From Agriotes lineatus (lineage: Eukaryota; Arthropoda; Insecta; Coleoptera; Elateridae): a stretch of 64,000 bases of DNA. The position numbers and the translations under genes were made by a program. The notes beneath the pieces are model-generated. The model was not told the DNA's origin and did not search any database. It saw only the letters and a list, made by a program, of their open reading frames with translations. Location: the NCBI GenBank assembly GCA_940337035.1, contig CALNHX010002801.1, positions 103,410 to 167,409 of the forward strand, read 5' to 3'. Below, in pieces: positions 1-10,538 of this stretch (positions are counted from its first letter, which is position 1; each line of letters begins with the position of its first letter).

Positions 1-508
1 ACGTATCAAATATTGGGCCCATTAAACCTGTTTCAAACATCAAAACTGATCCGACCACATTTCTCGAAATTCCGCATCTTTTTCTACCTCTGGGTTTGTA
101 GCTACCCAATTACTCCATCAATATCATATTGATTGAATCTCACGCAAACCCCATAATTTCTGCACAATATCATGACCACAACTATCATTTTTGTGTGAAA
201 ACAAGCACCTTTTGCAAAATGTTCGCTCACGCATCTGATTTTTCGATTCAAGTAAGTACTTTATCTCAGTTTCGCTCTCACTTGTATTTATAATCGCAAA
301 CTGCAACTGCAACAAATAAATATCTAAAGCTTAACTACGTCGTCATAGCTAATACAAACATAATTGTAAAGTTTTAGAGGTAACGTACTAGTTTATTGAT
401 CCATCAACAACCATAAGCTACTCAGTCAGAAAGAATACCGTAAAACCCTAGTAAAACACAAAAAAGGCCTCTCATGGTTATATAATTCATATCCAATTAT
501 AATTTTAG
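1..508 (+). other. Upstream intron sequence of the Ig-repeat gene
   Basis: AT-rich sequence ending in a plausible 3' splice site: AATTATAATTTTAG at 495-508, directly before the open Ig-coding frame. I see no coding segment or repeat here. The minus-strand frames are short and have no recognisable content. I call it intron because the exon that follows begins inside a codon, so at least one earlier coding exon must lie upstream of the window. Confidence 0.6.
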
Positions 509-1609
509 TTCCAGAAGAGAAAGACAACGTGCTCACCCAGACTTTATCAAGACCGGCTGGACTTTCGGCAGGTTCCACCCCTCGATCCACACCACGAACA
601 ACTCCCGTACGCAGTTTGTCCCCCAATAAACGCCAACGCGAACCCTTCCCTGCGGATATCAGACCGCGAAGACTCAGAGCAATCGCCCCCAAATTCTACT
701 CCATTCCACACAACCGCGTAGCACAAGAAGGGGAGACAGTTAGATTCCAGTGTTCAGTGGCTGGCCATCCCGAACCGTGGGCCACATGGACCAAAGACGG
801 CTCCACAGTGACTTCCAGCTCGAGAATCACCATTAAAGAGCAGGAGGATCTGAGGACTCTCGAAATATCCGAAGTGAAGCCCGAGGACTCTGGATTGTAC
901 CGGATATCGGTAGAAAATAACATTGGAAAAATCGAAGCCAGCGCCCGACTGGACGTCATCATCCATAGGGGATTTTCTATGAAAGGGTTGAGGGCTAGAA
1001 GTGCGTCACCTCGATCAGAACCGACATATAGTCGAAGGCTGTATGGTACATCGGCAGGATACGGAGGCCGTGCCAGATTTGACTGTGAAATCCATGCTAG
1101 CATACCGACGCCTTATATCCGATGGTACAAAGATGGAATACCCGTGGAAGAATCGGAAAAGTATTCTACTAGTTTTGATGGTACTTTAATCTCTTTGGTA
1201 GTAAACAACGTGGCCCAGGGTGATGCAGGCACTTATTCCTGTATTGTTAAACACAGCAATGGGTCCGATGTAACTTCCGCAAAGCTGGAAATAGATGAAG
1301 ACGATTTCAAGACTGAAGACATAGAACCGCCAAGGTTTGCCAAGGAACTGCCCAGAATCAAAGAGGCCGTAGAAGGAAAGCCCCTGCAGTTGGAAGGCAG
1401 GGTTACGGGAACGAAGCCCTTTGACGTGGTGTGGATGAAGGATGGGTGTGTGCTTCCCGATTGTGAAGATTTTCAACAGATCAACCATGAAGATGGCCGG
1501 GTCATACTTACCCTTCCAGATGTGTTTACGCAAGATTCTGGCGATTACAGATGCGAAGTTTACAATCCATTTGGGGAGGCAATGTCCAAGTGTCGCCTCG
1601 TTGTACAAG
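509..1609 (+). CDS. Internal exon with three I-set Ig domains, muscle cytoskeletal protein (titin/Unc-89/Stretchin/zormin-like)
   Basis: This exon encodes about 367 residues. A Ser/Thr/Arg/Pro-rich stretch is followed by three I-set immunoglobulin domains, at roughly 685-960, 1037-1297 and 1327-1606. Each has the core Trp (TWTKDG, RWYKDG, VWMKDG) and a DSG or DAG turn before the F-strand Tyr (EDSGLYR, GDAGTYSC, DSGDYRC). Domain 2 has both disulphide cysteines. Domain 1 lacks the F-strand Cys (YRI) and domain 3 lacks the B-strand Cys (LEG), as often happens in intracellular muscle Ig domains. No signal peptide or membrane segment is visible. The acceptor is at 507-508 and the donor CAAG|GTGAGT at 1609/1610. 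Both flanking introns are phase 1, so the exon is symmetric (1101 bp). By family, such proteins act as scaffolds at the Z-disc or M-line. I cannot tell which gene this is; the Ig fold is secure. Confidence 0.9.
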
Positions 1610-4249
1610 GTGAGTCGCTTTGGTTTCGCAGCTCCAGCAATAAGGCATTGTTTGGATTTGATTACCGGAGCATAAACAAAGGTGCGCCTACCAGGCGGAG
1701 GTCATGAGTTCAGTCGCACCCACCGCAGCAGGCGCCACTGCTTTCAGTTTAGGTGCCACTTAAGCGGACAGCAATGACCTTTCTTATCTGCTGACTTATC
1801 GAATTTACGAAGTGGAATGAGTGCATATGGGCAATTTTTAAAGTTAAATTATTGTTTCTTGGTCATACTAGGTCGGGGTTTCGTTTAACATACTGAAATA
1901 ATCTCTGTCGAGTTCATTATTCGATCTGGGATTTATATGCATTTTTAATTTAGCATAATATATCAGCCGTGTGTGTACTGGGGAAAATATACGTTTGATT
2001 TTGTAGTGGTTGGGGCATCTTGATCAAACCCAAAATGTAAAGATATTAGAGCCGATGCCGCCTGAAAAAGGCAAAACTAGATTCGAGCTTGAACAAAAAA
2101 TTTATTAATTGATTCTATTCGATCGTATTTGTCAGCGAAGCCGAAGTCGATTAATCGTTAATTGAAACGAATGGCATTTTATTCTCTAATTTATTAATCA
2201 GAAAAATCAAATCCAGTGTGGTCAGCTGTAGCATACTAAGTACCTACATCTTTTAATCATATTTGTTATGATAGCTATATTGCGTGATTCGAGTTGATTA
2301 TCAATTATCGATTCACGATTTGAACCAGTTTCTTCAGAATTGCGAACCTATGTTTTCAATTTTGAAATAATTGCCACCCCTTGATATGTTGAAAGTTTCA
2401 TTCTTTCAGTAGATTAATTAAAACAAAATAGATTTTTCGATTAATCCAGAAAACATTATTAATTTATTTAGTTAATTTTCGAATCAACAACCTCGAATCG
2501 CCGAAAACCCCTATAAACACCAAGGTAGCTAGTAAAAAATTCACCCTTAAAAATTATGCGCCCGAGAAGTTGACTTGAAATTGCCCTGCATTTGCATCGC
2601 AAAAATGTACAGTTTCCTAGAAAATAGTTATTTGTACATGTAGCGCCGAAAGCGCTACTTTTTTAATCATACGAATAAAAAAAAGTTACTATCATACGTG
2701 TTGTACATGTTTTTTTTTTAATATTGATGTCATGAAATTCGAAATTTGGTCGAAAAGAAATGTGTTGGTACTTTCTTTACGCTTGTTCGTTAAAAAAAAC
2801 ACGCATTTCATGATCGCTATGCAAAAAAGGTTTTTTAAATCATTATTACGTTCACCAAACTGTTCCTGGGCATAAATGTCATTTCAGAATTGGAGAAATC
2901 TTAATAGCGAGATGGCGAGACCTTTTAACAGTAATAATACTCGTGATAAGCAGTTTCCAATTATGAATAAAATTTAAAAAAATAATTTCCCGGGCGCGTA
3001 ACTTCTTCAGGATGTATTCTTTCCCCATTCTCATTCTTTTTTGAATACCCTGTATAATGAAATATATTTTGAAGAAAGATAGTAGTTGAATGGTATATGT
3101 CTTTACTTCATTGATCGACTTCAGTTTTCAATAAGAATAAATTAAATATAATACAGTTTTGTCCTTTAAGTACTTAGATAGAAAAAGCAGAATTAGAAGG
3201 CCTTGATCAGATAATTGAAGTTGGCAACGCTGGTTTTCATACTGTTCAGATTCAAATTCAAATGTCAGACTGGTTTTTCTAAAAGAGATTAAACATAATT
3301 AAGGGGGTTAATAATTATGATTAAACAGAATTATAATTATTAGAGACTCACTTTTGTTGAAAAGGCATTTTACATCGTACAAAACTGAGCATGATCTTTT
3401 TGAAGGTTAGATGTGCACTAAGAGTATTTGTTGGCCTTTGACAGTTAATTCCAAACGTGTCTCCGCTACCGGTTCTGGATCAAGACCATGGTCTGATTTA
3501 ATTCCTTTTTCTTTCGATCGCACTGTACAAACCGCTAGATTTGATTCGATTACTCGACTTCGATTTGGCTGTCAAATTCAGTCAACTCAAATTGGAGGGT
3601 TTAACTTTTTGTTCATGTCGACTTATAACTATTTGCTATTTGGGCAGTGAGGTGTTTGATAGTAAATTGATACTACTAGTTTTAATTTTAAAAATCACCT
3701 AGAACAAAATAGTTTTTTTTTCACTCATGACATTGCATTGATTCCGGTGGTTGAAATCGCATTTCAACCACTAGAGATTGAAATGTTCGGACCACCGGGA
3801 TTTCAAACTGTTTGACATTCAATTGTTGACAAGAGAAATATCACTTTATGTTTAATTTTTTCTAAAGTGCATTTATTAACGTTTATTTTAAAAATTCGTA
3901 GAAAAAATAGTATATGCAACTCGTGGCTGATAAAATTTCAACGACTTGTCCCATAATATACTAAAAAGGGTGTTCAAATTTGATGGTGAATTTTGAATTT
4001 TCCCGGCATTTGCTTTCTGTCAAATATACAGCGCTAATATTTCATAGTTGTCATTTTGACACATTGTCATTTATAATTATTTAACAAACAAGTATGTTAA
4101 TTACAGTATTTTCCGTTGATCATATCTCATTAATTTGAAGAAATTCTAATTTTATTTCATGAAAATAATTCGACAGTTAAAGTTTTGACATTACCGGGTA
4201 CCGGGTGACCATAAATGGTTGTGATTTTTTTTCTTAGGTTGGCACGGTT
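1610..4249 (+). other. Intron, first part: no gene seen
   Basis: This is the first half of a 5.3-kb intron between two phase-compatible Ig exons. It is AT-rich with many poly-A/T runs. The open frame continues past the splice donor to a stop at 1705-1707, but those residues lose Ig character and I treat them as read-through. A short inverted repeat around CCGGTGGTTGAAAT lies near 3745-3800. I recognise no transposase, RT or RNA gene. Confidence 0.6.
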
Positions 4250-4251
4250 TA

Positions 4252-4383
4252 TGTTGGTGGCACTGTAAGTCTATATCAAATTAGAGGTTAGCAGGTTAGA
4301 TTTTGCATAAGTTTTGACACAAACTGACGCAAAACCTAACCTTCTAACCTCGAATTGGATATATACTTACAGTGCCACCAACA
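4252..4383. repeat. 132-bp palindromic mini-element with mariner-like ends
   Basis: The sequence is an almost complete inverted repeat. The 15-bp ends are perfect inverse copies, and the arms continue inward through AGAGGTTAG.AGGTTAG on the left and its complement on the right, meeting near 4315-4325. TA occurs on both sides (4250-4251 and 4384-4385). It is either a palindromic MITE of the same mariner family, or the left end of the larger element duplicated in inverse orientation. Confidence 0.75.
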
Positions 4384-4499
4384 TAAACAGATTTTTAAAA
4401 ATCGTTGATTAATAAAAAATCAGTCATTAATAGGGGTCATTAATAGACAATTTTCTATACATTAATGAAACCCATAAATAAAAGATCAACGGAAAAGTT

Positions 4500-4958
4500 A
4501 TGGAGCGGTTCACGGTTCAGCAATGCATATTTATTGTAAAAACCCATTACAGATATGGGGAAAGTTTTGCAGAAACTGCAAGAAAAGTTCGCGCTATGGA
4601 CTTGCGTGACATGCGGTTTCAACAAGATGGTGTCACATGTCACATAGCGGGCGAAACAATAACTTTACTTCAATTAAAGTTCAGTGGTAGACTTATCTCT
4701 CGATTTGGTGACATTAATTGGCCGTCAAGATCTTGCGAATTGGCGCTTTTGGATTTTTTCCTCTGGGGTTATGTGAAAAGCAAAGTCTATGCCAATAGTC
4801 TACAGCCAATTACAGACCTAAAGCCCGAAATTACACGCGTAATTAGTGAGATAGACCCTCATTTATGTTTAAATGTCGTTGAAGATTTGAAAAAAAGAAT
4901 AGTTTCATGTCAGACGAGCCGAGGAGTGCATTTATCTGATATTACCTTCCATGTTTAA
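4500..4958 (+). pseudogene. Deleted mariner-like transposase
   Basis: This 152-codon open frame joins the two ends of a transposase of about 350 residues. The N-terminus MERFTVQQCIFIVKTHYRYG is the family helix-turn-helix start. After KVRAMDLRDMR it jumps to the second catalytic-aspartate motif FQQDGVTCHIA and then to the C-terminal WPSRSCELALLDFFLWG. About half the protein, including the first catalytic Asp, is missing. The last motif reads SCEL where the family has S(P/C)DL, so that catalytic Asp is also changed. The product cannot be active. The frame is still open across the deletion, which suggests a non-autonomous derivative and not simple decay. Confidence 0.85.
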
Positions 4959-5599
4959 TCGTTACGTATATGCTTTAAGTTATCATTAAAGTATCTTATA
5001 TTATCAAATTATTTACGCGTTTTATTAACGAATTGAAATCCAACCTCAAATTTGGACACCATTTATTATCGTTTTATTGGGTGATTGTTATCATATTTAG
5101 CATAAATTGACATGGTCATAAATTTGTGCTGAATCGAAGTCGAGGATATTTGAATGAAATCATTTGTTTTTAGATTTTGTTAAACGAAATGGCGAAACAA
5201 GCATTATTTTTTGCAATTCTAAAAATGCTACCGAGAAAAGTAGCTTTAGTTCTGAACTCATTCACTGCAATATTAGACCGTACTATTATTTTTTTCACTT
5301 GAAACTTACTAAATAGTACAATCTTCCACGATATTTGTATATAAATAAAATATATTTTAAAATTCATACTAAACACTCATTTCAAAATTGAAGTACAGTG
5401 TCACCAACATATTATTCATACATTGAATTTCCACAGCCCGCTGAGGAACAGTTTTTTTTGGATCTCTCGATACTAGTACCGAATTGCAGCGAATATCGTA
5501 CTAGTAATCAAATAGCTATTTTGCACAAATTGAAGATGTTTACACAAATTGTTTTTTAACATGTGTAACTAAATGTTGACTCTTAATTTTTTAGTTTCT

Positions 5600-6330
5600 T
5601 AGTCGCGGGTCACCATTTTTGTGGTTCCTGCTGGAACTATTATGTTGTTTATTACTGTGAAATTAAGTTCAGTAAAATACAACCGTTTGTGGAAAACAAT
5701 ATCCTTCCTTTTATTTCTTTAGAACACACCCACAAAATACAACATATACAAATTTGTTAATATTAATTTAAAATACAAATACGAATTGTGAGTAGCCTGG
5801 TTTTCGCTATTGAATTAATTATTAATAAAAAACCTTGGAAACTGACATTGGTCCTCGACTCAGCAAAATGCGTAAGTCGGAATATGCAGAAGACGTGATA
5901 TTAAGTCAAGTGATATTACGCGAAGTGATGGCGAGATCTAATGTTAAGTAAAAGTAAAAGTGATCTTCAAAACTAAGCTACTTGCGTTTATAAAGGGTAC
6001 GCTTGAATGGAAGGGGCACTCCCTATTCTATTGTAGCACAAGAGGTTTAAATAACTTTCCCTTTTCGAGCGTTTACGTCTGTATTGTCCACCCGGCTTGA
6101 CTTTTCCTTTTCGCCTGATCTATTGTTATTTGGGGCAAAAGGGCTTGTTGGCCGATATCCCTGCGTTTACGACATAGCCCCAGCTGTGCTAGAAGTTGCA
6201 TCGTGATGTTCAGACAAGTTAGTTTTGATTGTTCAATTCGACGACACAAATCACATTTGATATTACAGATGTTTCGTATTGCACGCGTACAATTGATACT
6301 TTCTCTATTACAAAAAATAATTTCTATTAC
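5600..6330 (-). repeat. Dispersed repeat, inverted copy of 57716-58490
   Basis: Its + strand aligns with the reverse complement of the segment at about 57800-58440. Shared landmarks are GAAATTAAGTTCAGTAAAATAC, TTTCTTTAGAACACAC, AAAATACAA(A/G)TACGAATT, CCTTTTCGAGCGTTTAC and GATTGTTCAATT. The similarity is strong but interrupted by indels. A minus-strand frame of 103 codons (6073-6384) overlaps it, and its translation shows no domain I know. Family unknown; the other copy interrupts a Merlin transposase, which shows that this sequence is mobile. Confidence 0.7.
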
Positions 6331-6882
6331 AGACCTTATTCTTTCATTCTTTCTATAAATTAACATAATTATCACAAGTAGCACTTCAAAAATGATATGA
6401 GAGCTTTCTCATTGGAATGGAACCATCTGTGGCATCAAATCTTACATCCACCTTTACACATGTTCGGCCACTAACTACGTGCCCAGTTCGAGATTTTTAA
6501 AAGCTACCCCGGTCCCCGAAATAACTTTAGGTCCGGTTCGATTTTAGAACTAATTGGAACGTAATATATTACAATCATGAAAATAATAATATATGAGGGA
6601 CCGCAAAAAATGGTACAAGTGTAAATGCTACACATGTACGCATTTGTAATTTATTACTGCTCAGAAAAGTTCAACTGGAAGAAAAGCGCAGTTTATACAA
6701 GTGTGGTTTATTTTACTTTGACATTAAGGGTGCGTATTTACAATAAAAGAGCTCAAAAGAAACAGGACAGTAACCCAACACACCCTTAGGTTCTTAGTTT
6801 GAAGCCCGGTTTTTCGTAGTGGAGCCAAAATAATTAAAATTAATAATACTGTCGAAAACAATACCCGTTCTCTTCCTTTCAG
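6331..6882 (+). other. Intron, last part, with 3' splice site
   Basis: AT-rich intron remainder with no recognisable feature. It ends in a good polypyrimidine tract and acceptor, TCTTCCTTTCAG (6871-6882). Confidence 0.6.
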
Positions 6883-7055
6883 AAAGCACAGTGGTCTCTC
6901 CAACCCTGGAGTTCCTGAAAACCCCCGCACCTGTGATCATCAGCCCCGGGAGCAACGCCACGTTCTGCGTGCGTGTGAGGACAACCGGCACCGAAAGGCC
7001 CAAAATTAGCTGGCTGGTAGCCGGAGTGCCTGTCAAGACCTCTGACAAATTCGTG
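6883..7055 (+). CDS. Second Ig-gene exon: linker and first half of a fourth Ig domain
   Basis: The exon runs from the acceptor at 6881-6882 to the donor TTCGTG|GTAAGT at 7055/7056. Joining it to the previous exon in phase 1 gives a Glu at the junction, then STVVSPTLEFLKTPAPVIIS. This is a typical Ig linker and A strand, followed by the B-strand Cys (ATFCVRV) and core Trp (ISWLVAGVPV). It stops at KTSDKFV, about halfway through the domain, in phase 0. The second half (E-G strands with DxGxYxC) must be on a later exon, and I do not find one in the window. Frame agreement and consensus splice sites on both sides make the exon call firm. Confidence 0.88.
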
Positions 7056-7572
7056 GTAAGTAGAAGAAGCCAGGACGTGTCGGTCCCGGGAATGTGTCAC
7101 GTCCGTGTGTAAACAAGCCATCTGTTATGCAAAGCGGCCGCGGTTTGAGCGGATTGAGATTTCACTTTTGCCGCGTTTCTTGGCATTGTGCAAACAAATT
7201 TGCCTTATTTGGTCGAGGTATGTAAAAAAATGCAGTTGTGACGCTCGCGCGGCTCGGCCGGAATTTGCTTTGCGAAAATGTGGATTTGCTTCAGACCTTT
7301 CATTCGAAATTCCTCGGCGCTAATTTATATGTGAGCCCTCGAAAATATTTCAAAAACGAGACGCTGGCCTGCTACAATTCGTCAGAAATAGTCTGCAGTT
7401 TAATGCCACTCACCTTATGCACCAAAGTTTCAAAGTTGTACTAGTCAGGTTCTTTGGTATATTTATAAAATACAGAAATCACCAATAATATTTCACAATG
7501 TGTGACTATGACGCCAGCGTACAGAGGGCAGTAACCTCCAGATATATGAAACAATGGCAACAGCCTCGGGGA
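7056..7572 (+). other. Intron start after the second Ig exon: no gene seen
   Basis: The first 270 bases are relatively GC-rich and open in several frames, but without domain content and beyond the splice donor. The rest is AT-rich. Nothing else is recognisable before the hAT-type element. Confidence 0.5.
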
Positions 7573-8810
7573 ATCACAACTAGGGCTGGGCGATATTGAA
7601 ATTCTGATATTGATTATCGATAACTGAGAAATATCGATACACATCGATATATCGAAATATCAATACATATCGAAATATCGATATTTATCGATAAATTCGA
7701 TAGTTATCGATTTATATCGACTTATCGATTTATATCGACTTATCGATAAATGTCGATTTATCGATAGTTATCGATTATTCTGGACAAATATCGATAAATA
7801 TGGCTACTGTATCGATAATTATCAATACATGTATAGTATATTTTGTTATTAGATATACAGTGACCGCCAAAAAGTCGGCATAATATGGTAATTTTTTTTA
7901 TTTAATGCTCACCAAAAGTCTACTCAGCAAAAATGCCCCAACCGGCTGCTGCGCTAATAACCCGTACGCAAACCCTAAACACGATACAAAGTAAACAAGC
8001 AAATGCTTCAGTAACATAAACCCAGCAGGAAGAAGGACGAGTTCAAAATGCCGCATAGCTAATCTTAAGGAATTTATGAGTCACTACTAAAGCAAATGTA
8101 ACTCAGCATCAAATATCGATGAATGTCGATGAAGATCGATAACTATCGAAAACTATCGATAAGTATCGACACATATCGCTAAATATCAATAACTATCCAT
8201 ATTTATCCACAGTGATGTAGTGGCAAATCTGCCAGTGGGGGAACGCTAAACTTCTGAGGGGTATAAAATATCCCCCAGGAAAAGGGGGGTCCGGGTGTCC
8301 TCTTCCAGAAATTTTTTAAAAGTATAGGTGCAAAAATATGCGTTTTGATGTTTTCTGGTGCAATTTTTCCGTATTACGATGTTGCCAGTTTCGTAGCCTT
8401 AATATATAAATATCAAGCCTACAACTTTCTAATTGAAACTGTTTTTAATACTTTGCATATTCATAGCAAGTAGCAAGTCATGTTTGACGTGATATTTCTA
8501 AATAATAACATATACCACTAGCCTATATTTAAATGAGACTGGAATGAATAATTATCAAATTGTTTGTGCTAATAAGTAAATGCCATAAATTCGTTCTTTA
8601 TTTTTTTTTAAATTAACAAAAATCCAGTGGGGGAACGCTGTTCCCCCGCGTTCCCCCTCGACTACACCCCTGTTTATCCATATGTATCGATATGTGCAAA
8701 ACCTGGAAATTCTAAATTTAATATCGATATATCGATACATCGATATTTAAAGAAGGGTATAGCGATAAACAATCGATATATCGTTATTTTCGCCTAGCCC
8801 TAATCACAAC
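7573..8810. mobile_element. hAT-type MITE rich in TATCGAT motifs, with 8-bp TSD
   Basis: An element of 1222 bp (7581-8802) is flanked by perfect 8-bp duplications ATCACAAC (7573-7580 and 8803-8810), the length made by hAT transposases. Its ends are inverse copies: TAGGGCTGGGCGA on the left and TAGGGCTAGGCGA as the complement of the right. There is no transposase. Excluding a second element inserted at 8210-8672, it is about 750 bp and is filled with variants of TATCGAT(A); I count about 16 TATCGAT cores. It lies inside the large downstream intron. Non-autonomous hAT is the best reading, from TSD length and terminal sequence. Confidence 0.85.
8202..8680. mobile_element. Second hAT-type MITE nested in the first, with 8-bp TSD
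   Basis: The element at 8210-8672 (463 bp) is flanked by perfect 8-bp repeats TTTATCCA (8202-8209 and 8673-8680). Its ends are CAGTGATGTAGT on the left and CAGGGGTGTAGT as the complement of the right, so 10 of 12 bases agree. Subterminal GGGGGAACGC motifs occur near both ends. It has no coding capacity. The TATCGAT array stops at its borders and resumes after it, so it inserted later than the outer element. Confidence 0.85.
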
Positions 8811-9599
8811 AGTTTAACAGTGCGCCCTTCCAATTTTGTTCTGGTTTCACAGTGCTGAGTATCAGTGTCACAGTCGGATGACCAGTGGGTGTTACATTAA
8901 CTACAATAATAACGAATTTGGTATACGCAAGGGTTTGCAGCAGTACATTTTGGCATGTTTCCTCGTTAGTGGAAGAATATTTTTGATAATTTTTAGCACC
9001 ACCACGTTACACTAAAAAATAATTTCATATTCTAGTGGTTAGACTTAAGTGGTTAAAAGAAATCCTGAAGCCCCCTCCCCTTCTCGTTATTAAATACTAT
9101 CAGGAATTTCATACAATTCAAAAAATCATCACATACATGTGCATAGTGTTCTTTAAATTAAATTACAGACGTAATTTCTTTCATAACAAAATACAGGATA
9201 GTTTGTAAATAAACTCTAAATGTCACCAAATATTTTAATCTTCTTCGTTTTAATGCATATTTTGGCATATTTTACGAAGCGGTTTGCAAGAAATTATGGA
9301 ATTTCAATAAAAATAGAGTGCATAAGCTATCGAACGATTTTTTAATGGAAGTTCTAATTCTAAAAATAAAGGCATTAGAAGATCTCTAGTTTAGATTTTT
9401 TACTTTATATTACGTAGATGATTTAATTCCTCGATGTATTTAATAGGTGGATACATCTTGGTTTTTTTTAGGGTAAAAATAACAAATATGTTTCATTGTT
9501 TCAATTCAGTTGGCAGTCAATGTTTATGTTTATAGTAAATATAGCAGAATCTTTGAAGTAAATTTCACGTGTTAAAGTGCACAAGTATTTGACTTTTTC
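8811..9599. other. No gene seen between the hAT-type MITEs and the LINE
   Basis: AT-rich DNA without recognisable coding or repeat structure. The 5' untranslated part of the downstream LINE probably begins somewhere in 9480-9700, but I cannot see its exact border. Confidence 0.5.
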
Positions 9600-9752
9600 T
9601 GACAATATACGCTACAGTGCTTGTGATAGGTGAAGTTATAATTAGTTACAAAATTCGGCCAATATTAGTGAACAACAGTTATAAATAACCCAACATTATT
9701 ATCAGCGTGTGCAACCTTGTAAGTAAATCGAACCTTCCCAAGTGCTCTCAGC

Positions 9753-10538
9753 ATGTCCTCATGCGCAAATTGTAAACGACCTGTCGCGAATGAACCGCGT
9801 CTTCAATGCGACGGTTGCAAAGGCGAACTGCACGTTACCTGCACAGGTCTTAGCGAAAATGATCGCGTTACTAGAACTAAACTTCGTGGAGTAAAGATCG
9901 TTTGCAATCAATGTAGCACTAATATTGATAAACTGGGCGACTTCAGGGCTCTCTTCGAAGCATTTAAAACCGAATTACAGTCCAAGATTGACACTTTTGA
10001 CGTAAAAATTGCGGAATTAAATGATAAACTTCTCGGAATCGGTGATTCGAAATCTACTGATTATGTCGAAAACGTTACCAACGAGGCAGTCGAACGTATA
10101 AAAAGATCGAGGAACATTGTCATACGTGGAGTTCCAGAAATCGAGGATAACGACGTAAGAAAGGCAAAGTACGATTCAGAAAAAATTGCCGAAGTATTAA
10201 CTACAGTAGGGTTAAGCGTCACTCCAGTATCTTTCCATCGCTTCGGTAAAGACCAGCAGAACAAGTATCCGCGCTGTATCAAGGTTGTCTTACCTACAGA
10301 ACATGACGCTAAAACAGTGCTACGCAATAAGCGTAAGTTACTAGCGGCAAATTCTACTAAACAGATATCAATCGTAGATGACAAAACTCCTAATCAACTC
10401 AAATACTTAAACAACCTAAGAAAACTACTGGACGAGAAAAAACAAGCGGGCAATGGTACGAACCTCACCATAAAATACATTCATGGCTCTCCGCAAATAA
10501 TTGATTTGAAGACATTTCAACAACAACCTCGATTCTAA
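9753..10538 (+). CDS. LINE ORF1 protein with PHD-like zinc finger
   Basis: This is an intact frame of 261 residues. It starts MSSCANCKRPV and continues with a Cys/His array CxxC...CDGC...HVTC...CNQC over residues 4-55, a PHD/zinc-ribbon-like fold known from ORF1 proteins of some CR1-type LINEs. Residues about 65-95 look helical and coiled-coil-forming (FKTELQSKIDTFDVKIAELN). Residues about 118-200, with RNIVIRGVPEIED and CIKVVLPTEHDAKTVL, resemble the RRM-like/CTD segment of LINE RNA-binding proteins. It probably coats the element RNA. The ATG at 9753 is the first in frame. The stop at 10536-10538 overlaps the beginning of the ORF2 open frame, which is in another frame. Confidence 0.8.
   Translation: MSSCANCKRPVANEPRLQCDGCKGELHVTCTGLSENDRVTRTKLRGVKIVCNQCSTNIDKLGDFRALFEAFKTELQSKIDTFDVKIAELNDKLLGIGDSKSTDYVENVTNEAVERIKRSRNIVIRGVPEIEDNDVRKAKYDSEKIAEVLTTVGLSVTPVSFHRFGKDQQNKYPRCIKVVLPTEHDAKTVLRNKRKLLAANSTKQISIVDDKTPNQLKYLNNLRKLLDEKKQAGNGTNLTIKYIHGSPQIIDLKTFQQQPRF

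Larger units (their letters stand above)
4250..5411 (+). mobile_element. Internally deleted mariner-superfamily transposon with TA target duplication
   Basis: The left end TGTTGGTGGCACTGT (4252-4266) and the inverse of the right end (5395-5409) match at 14 of 15 positions. Both sides are flanked by TA (4250-4251 and 5410-5411), the target of Tc1/mariner elements. A deleted transposase frame lies inside at 4500-4958. The left end doubles as one end of a 132-bp palindrome (4252-4383), so the true left border could instead be an independent small element. The element sits in the intron in the same orientation as the Ig gene. Confidence 0.7.

Noticed and set aside
1610..1707. Extension of the first Ig exon to its stop codon as a gene end
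   Set aside because: A consensus donor (CAAG|GTGAGT) at 1609/1610 fits the phase of the next exon, and the residues after it lose Ig character.
5170..5376. Minus-strand frame inside the mariner element
   Set aside because: Low-complexity AT-rich translation with no transposase motif.
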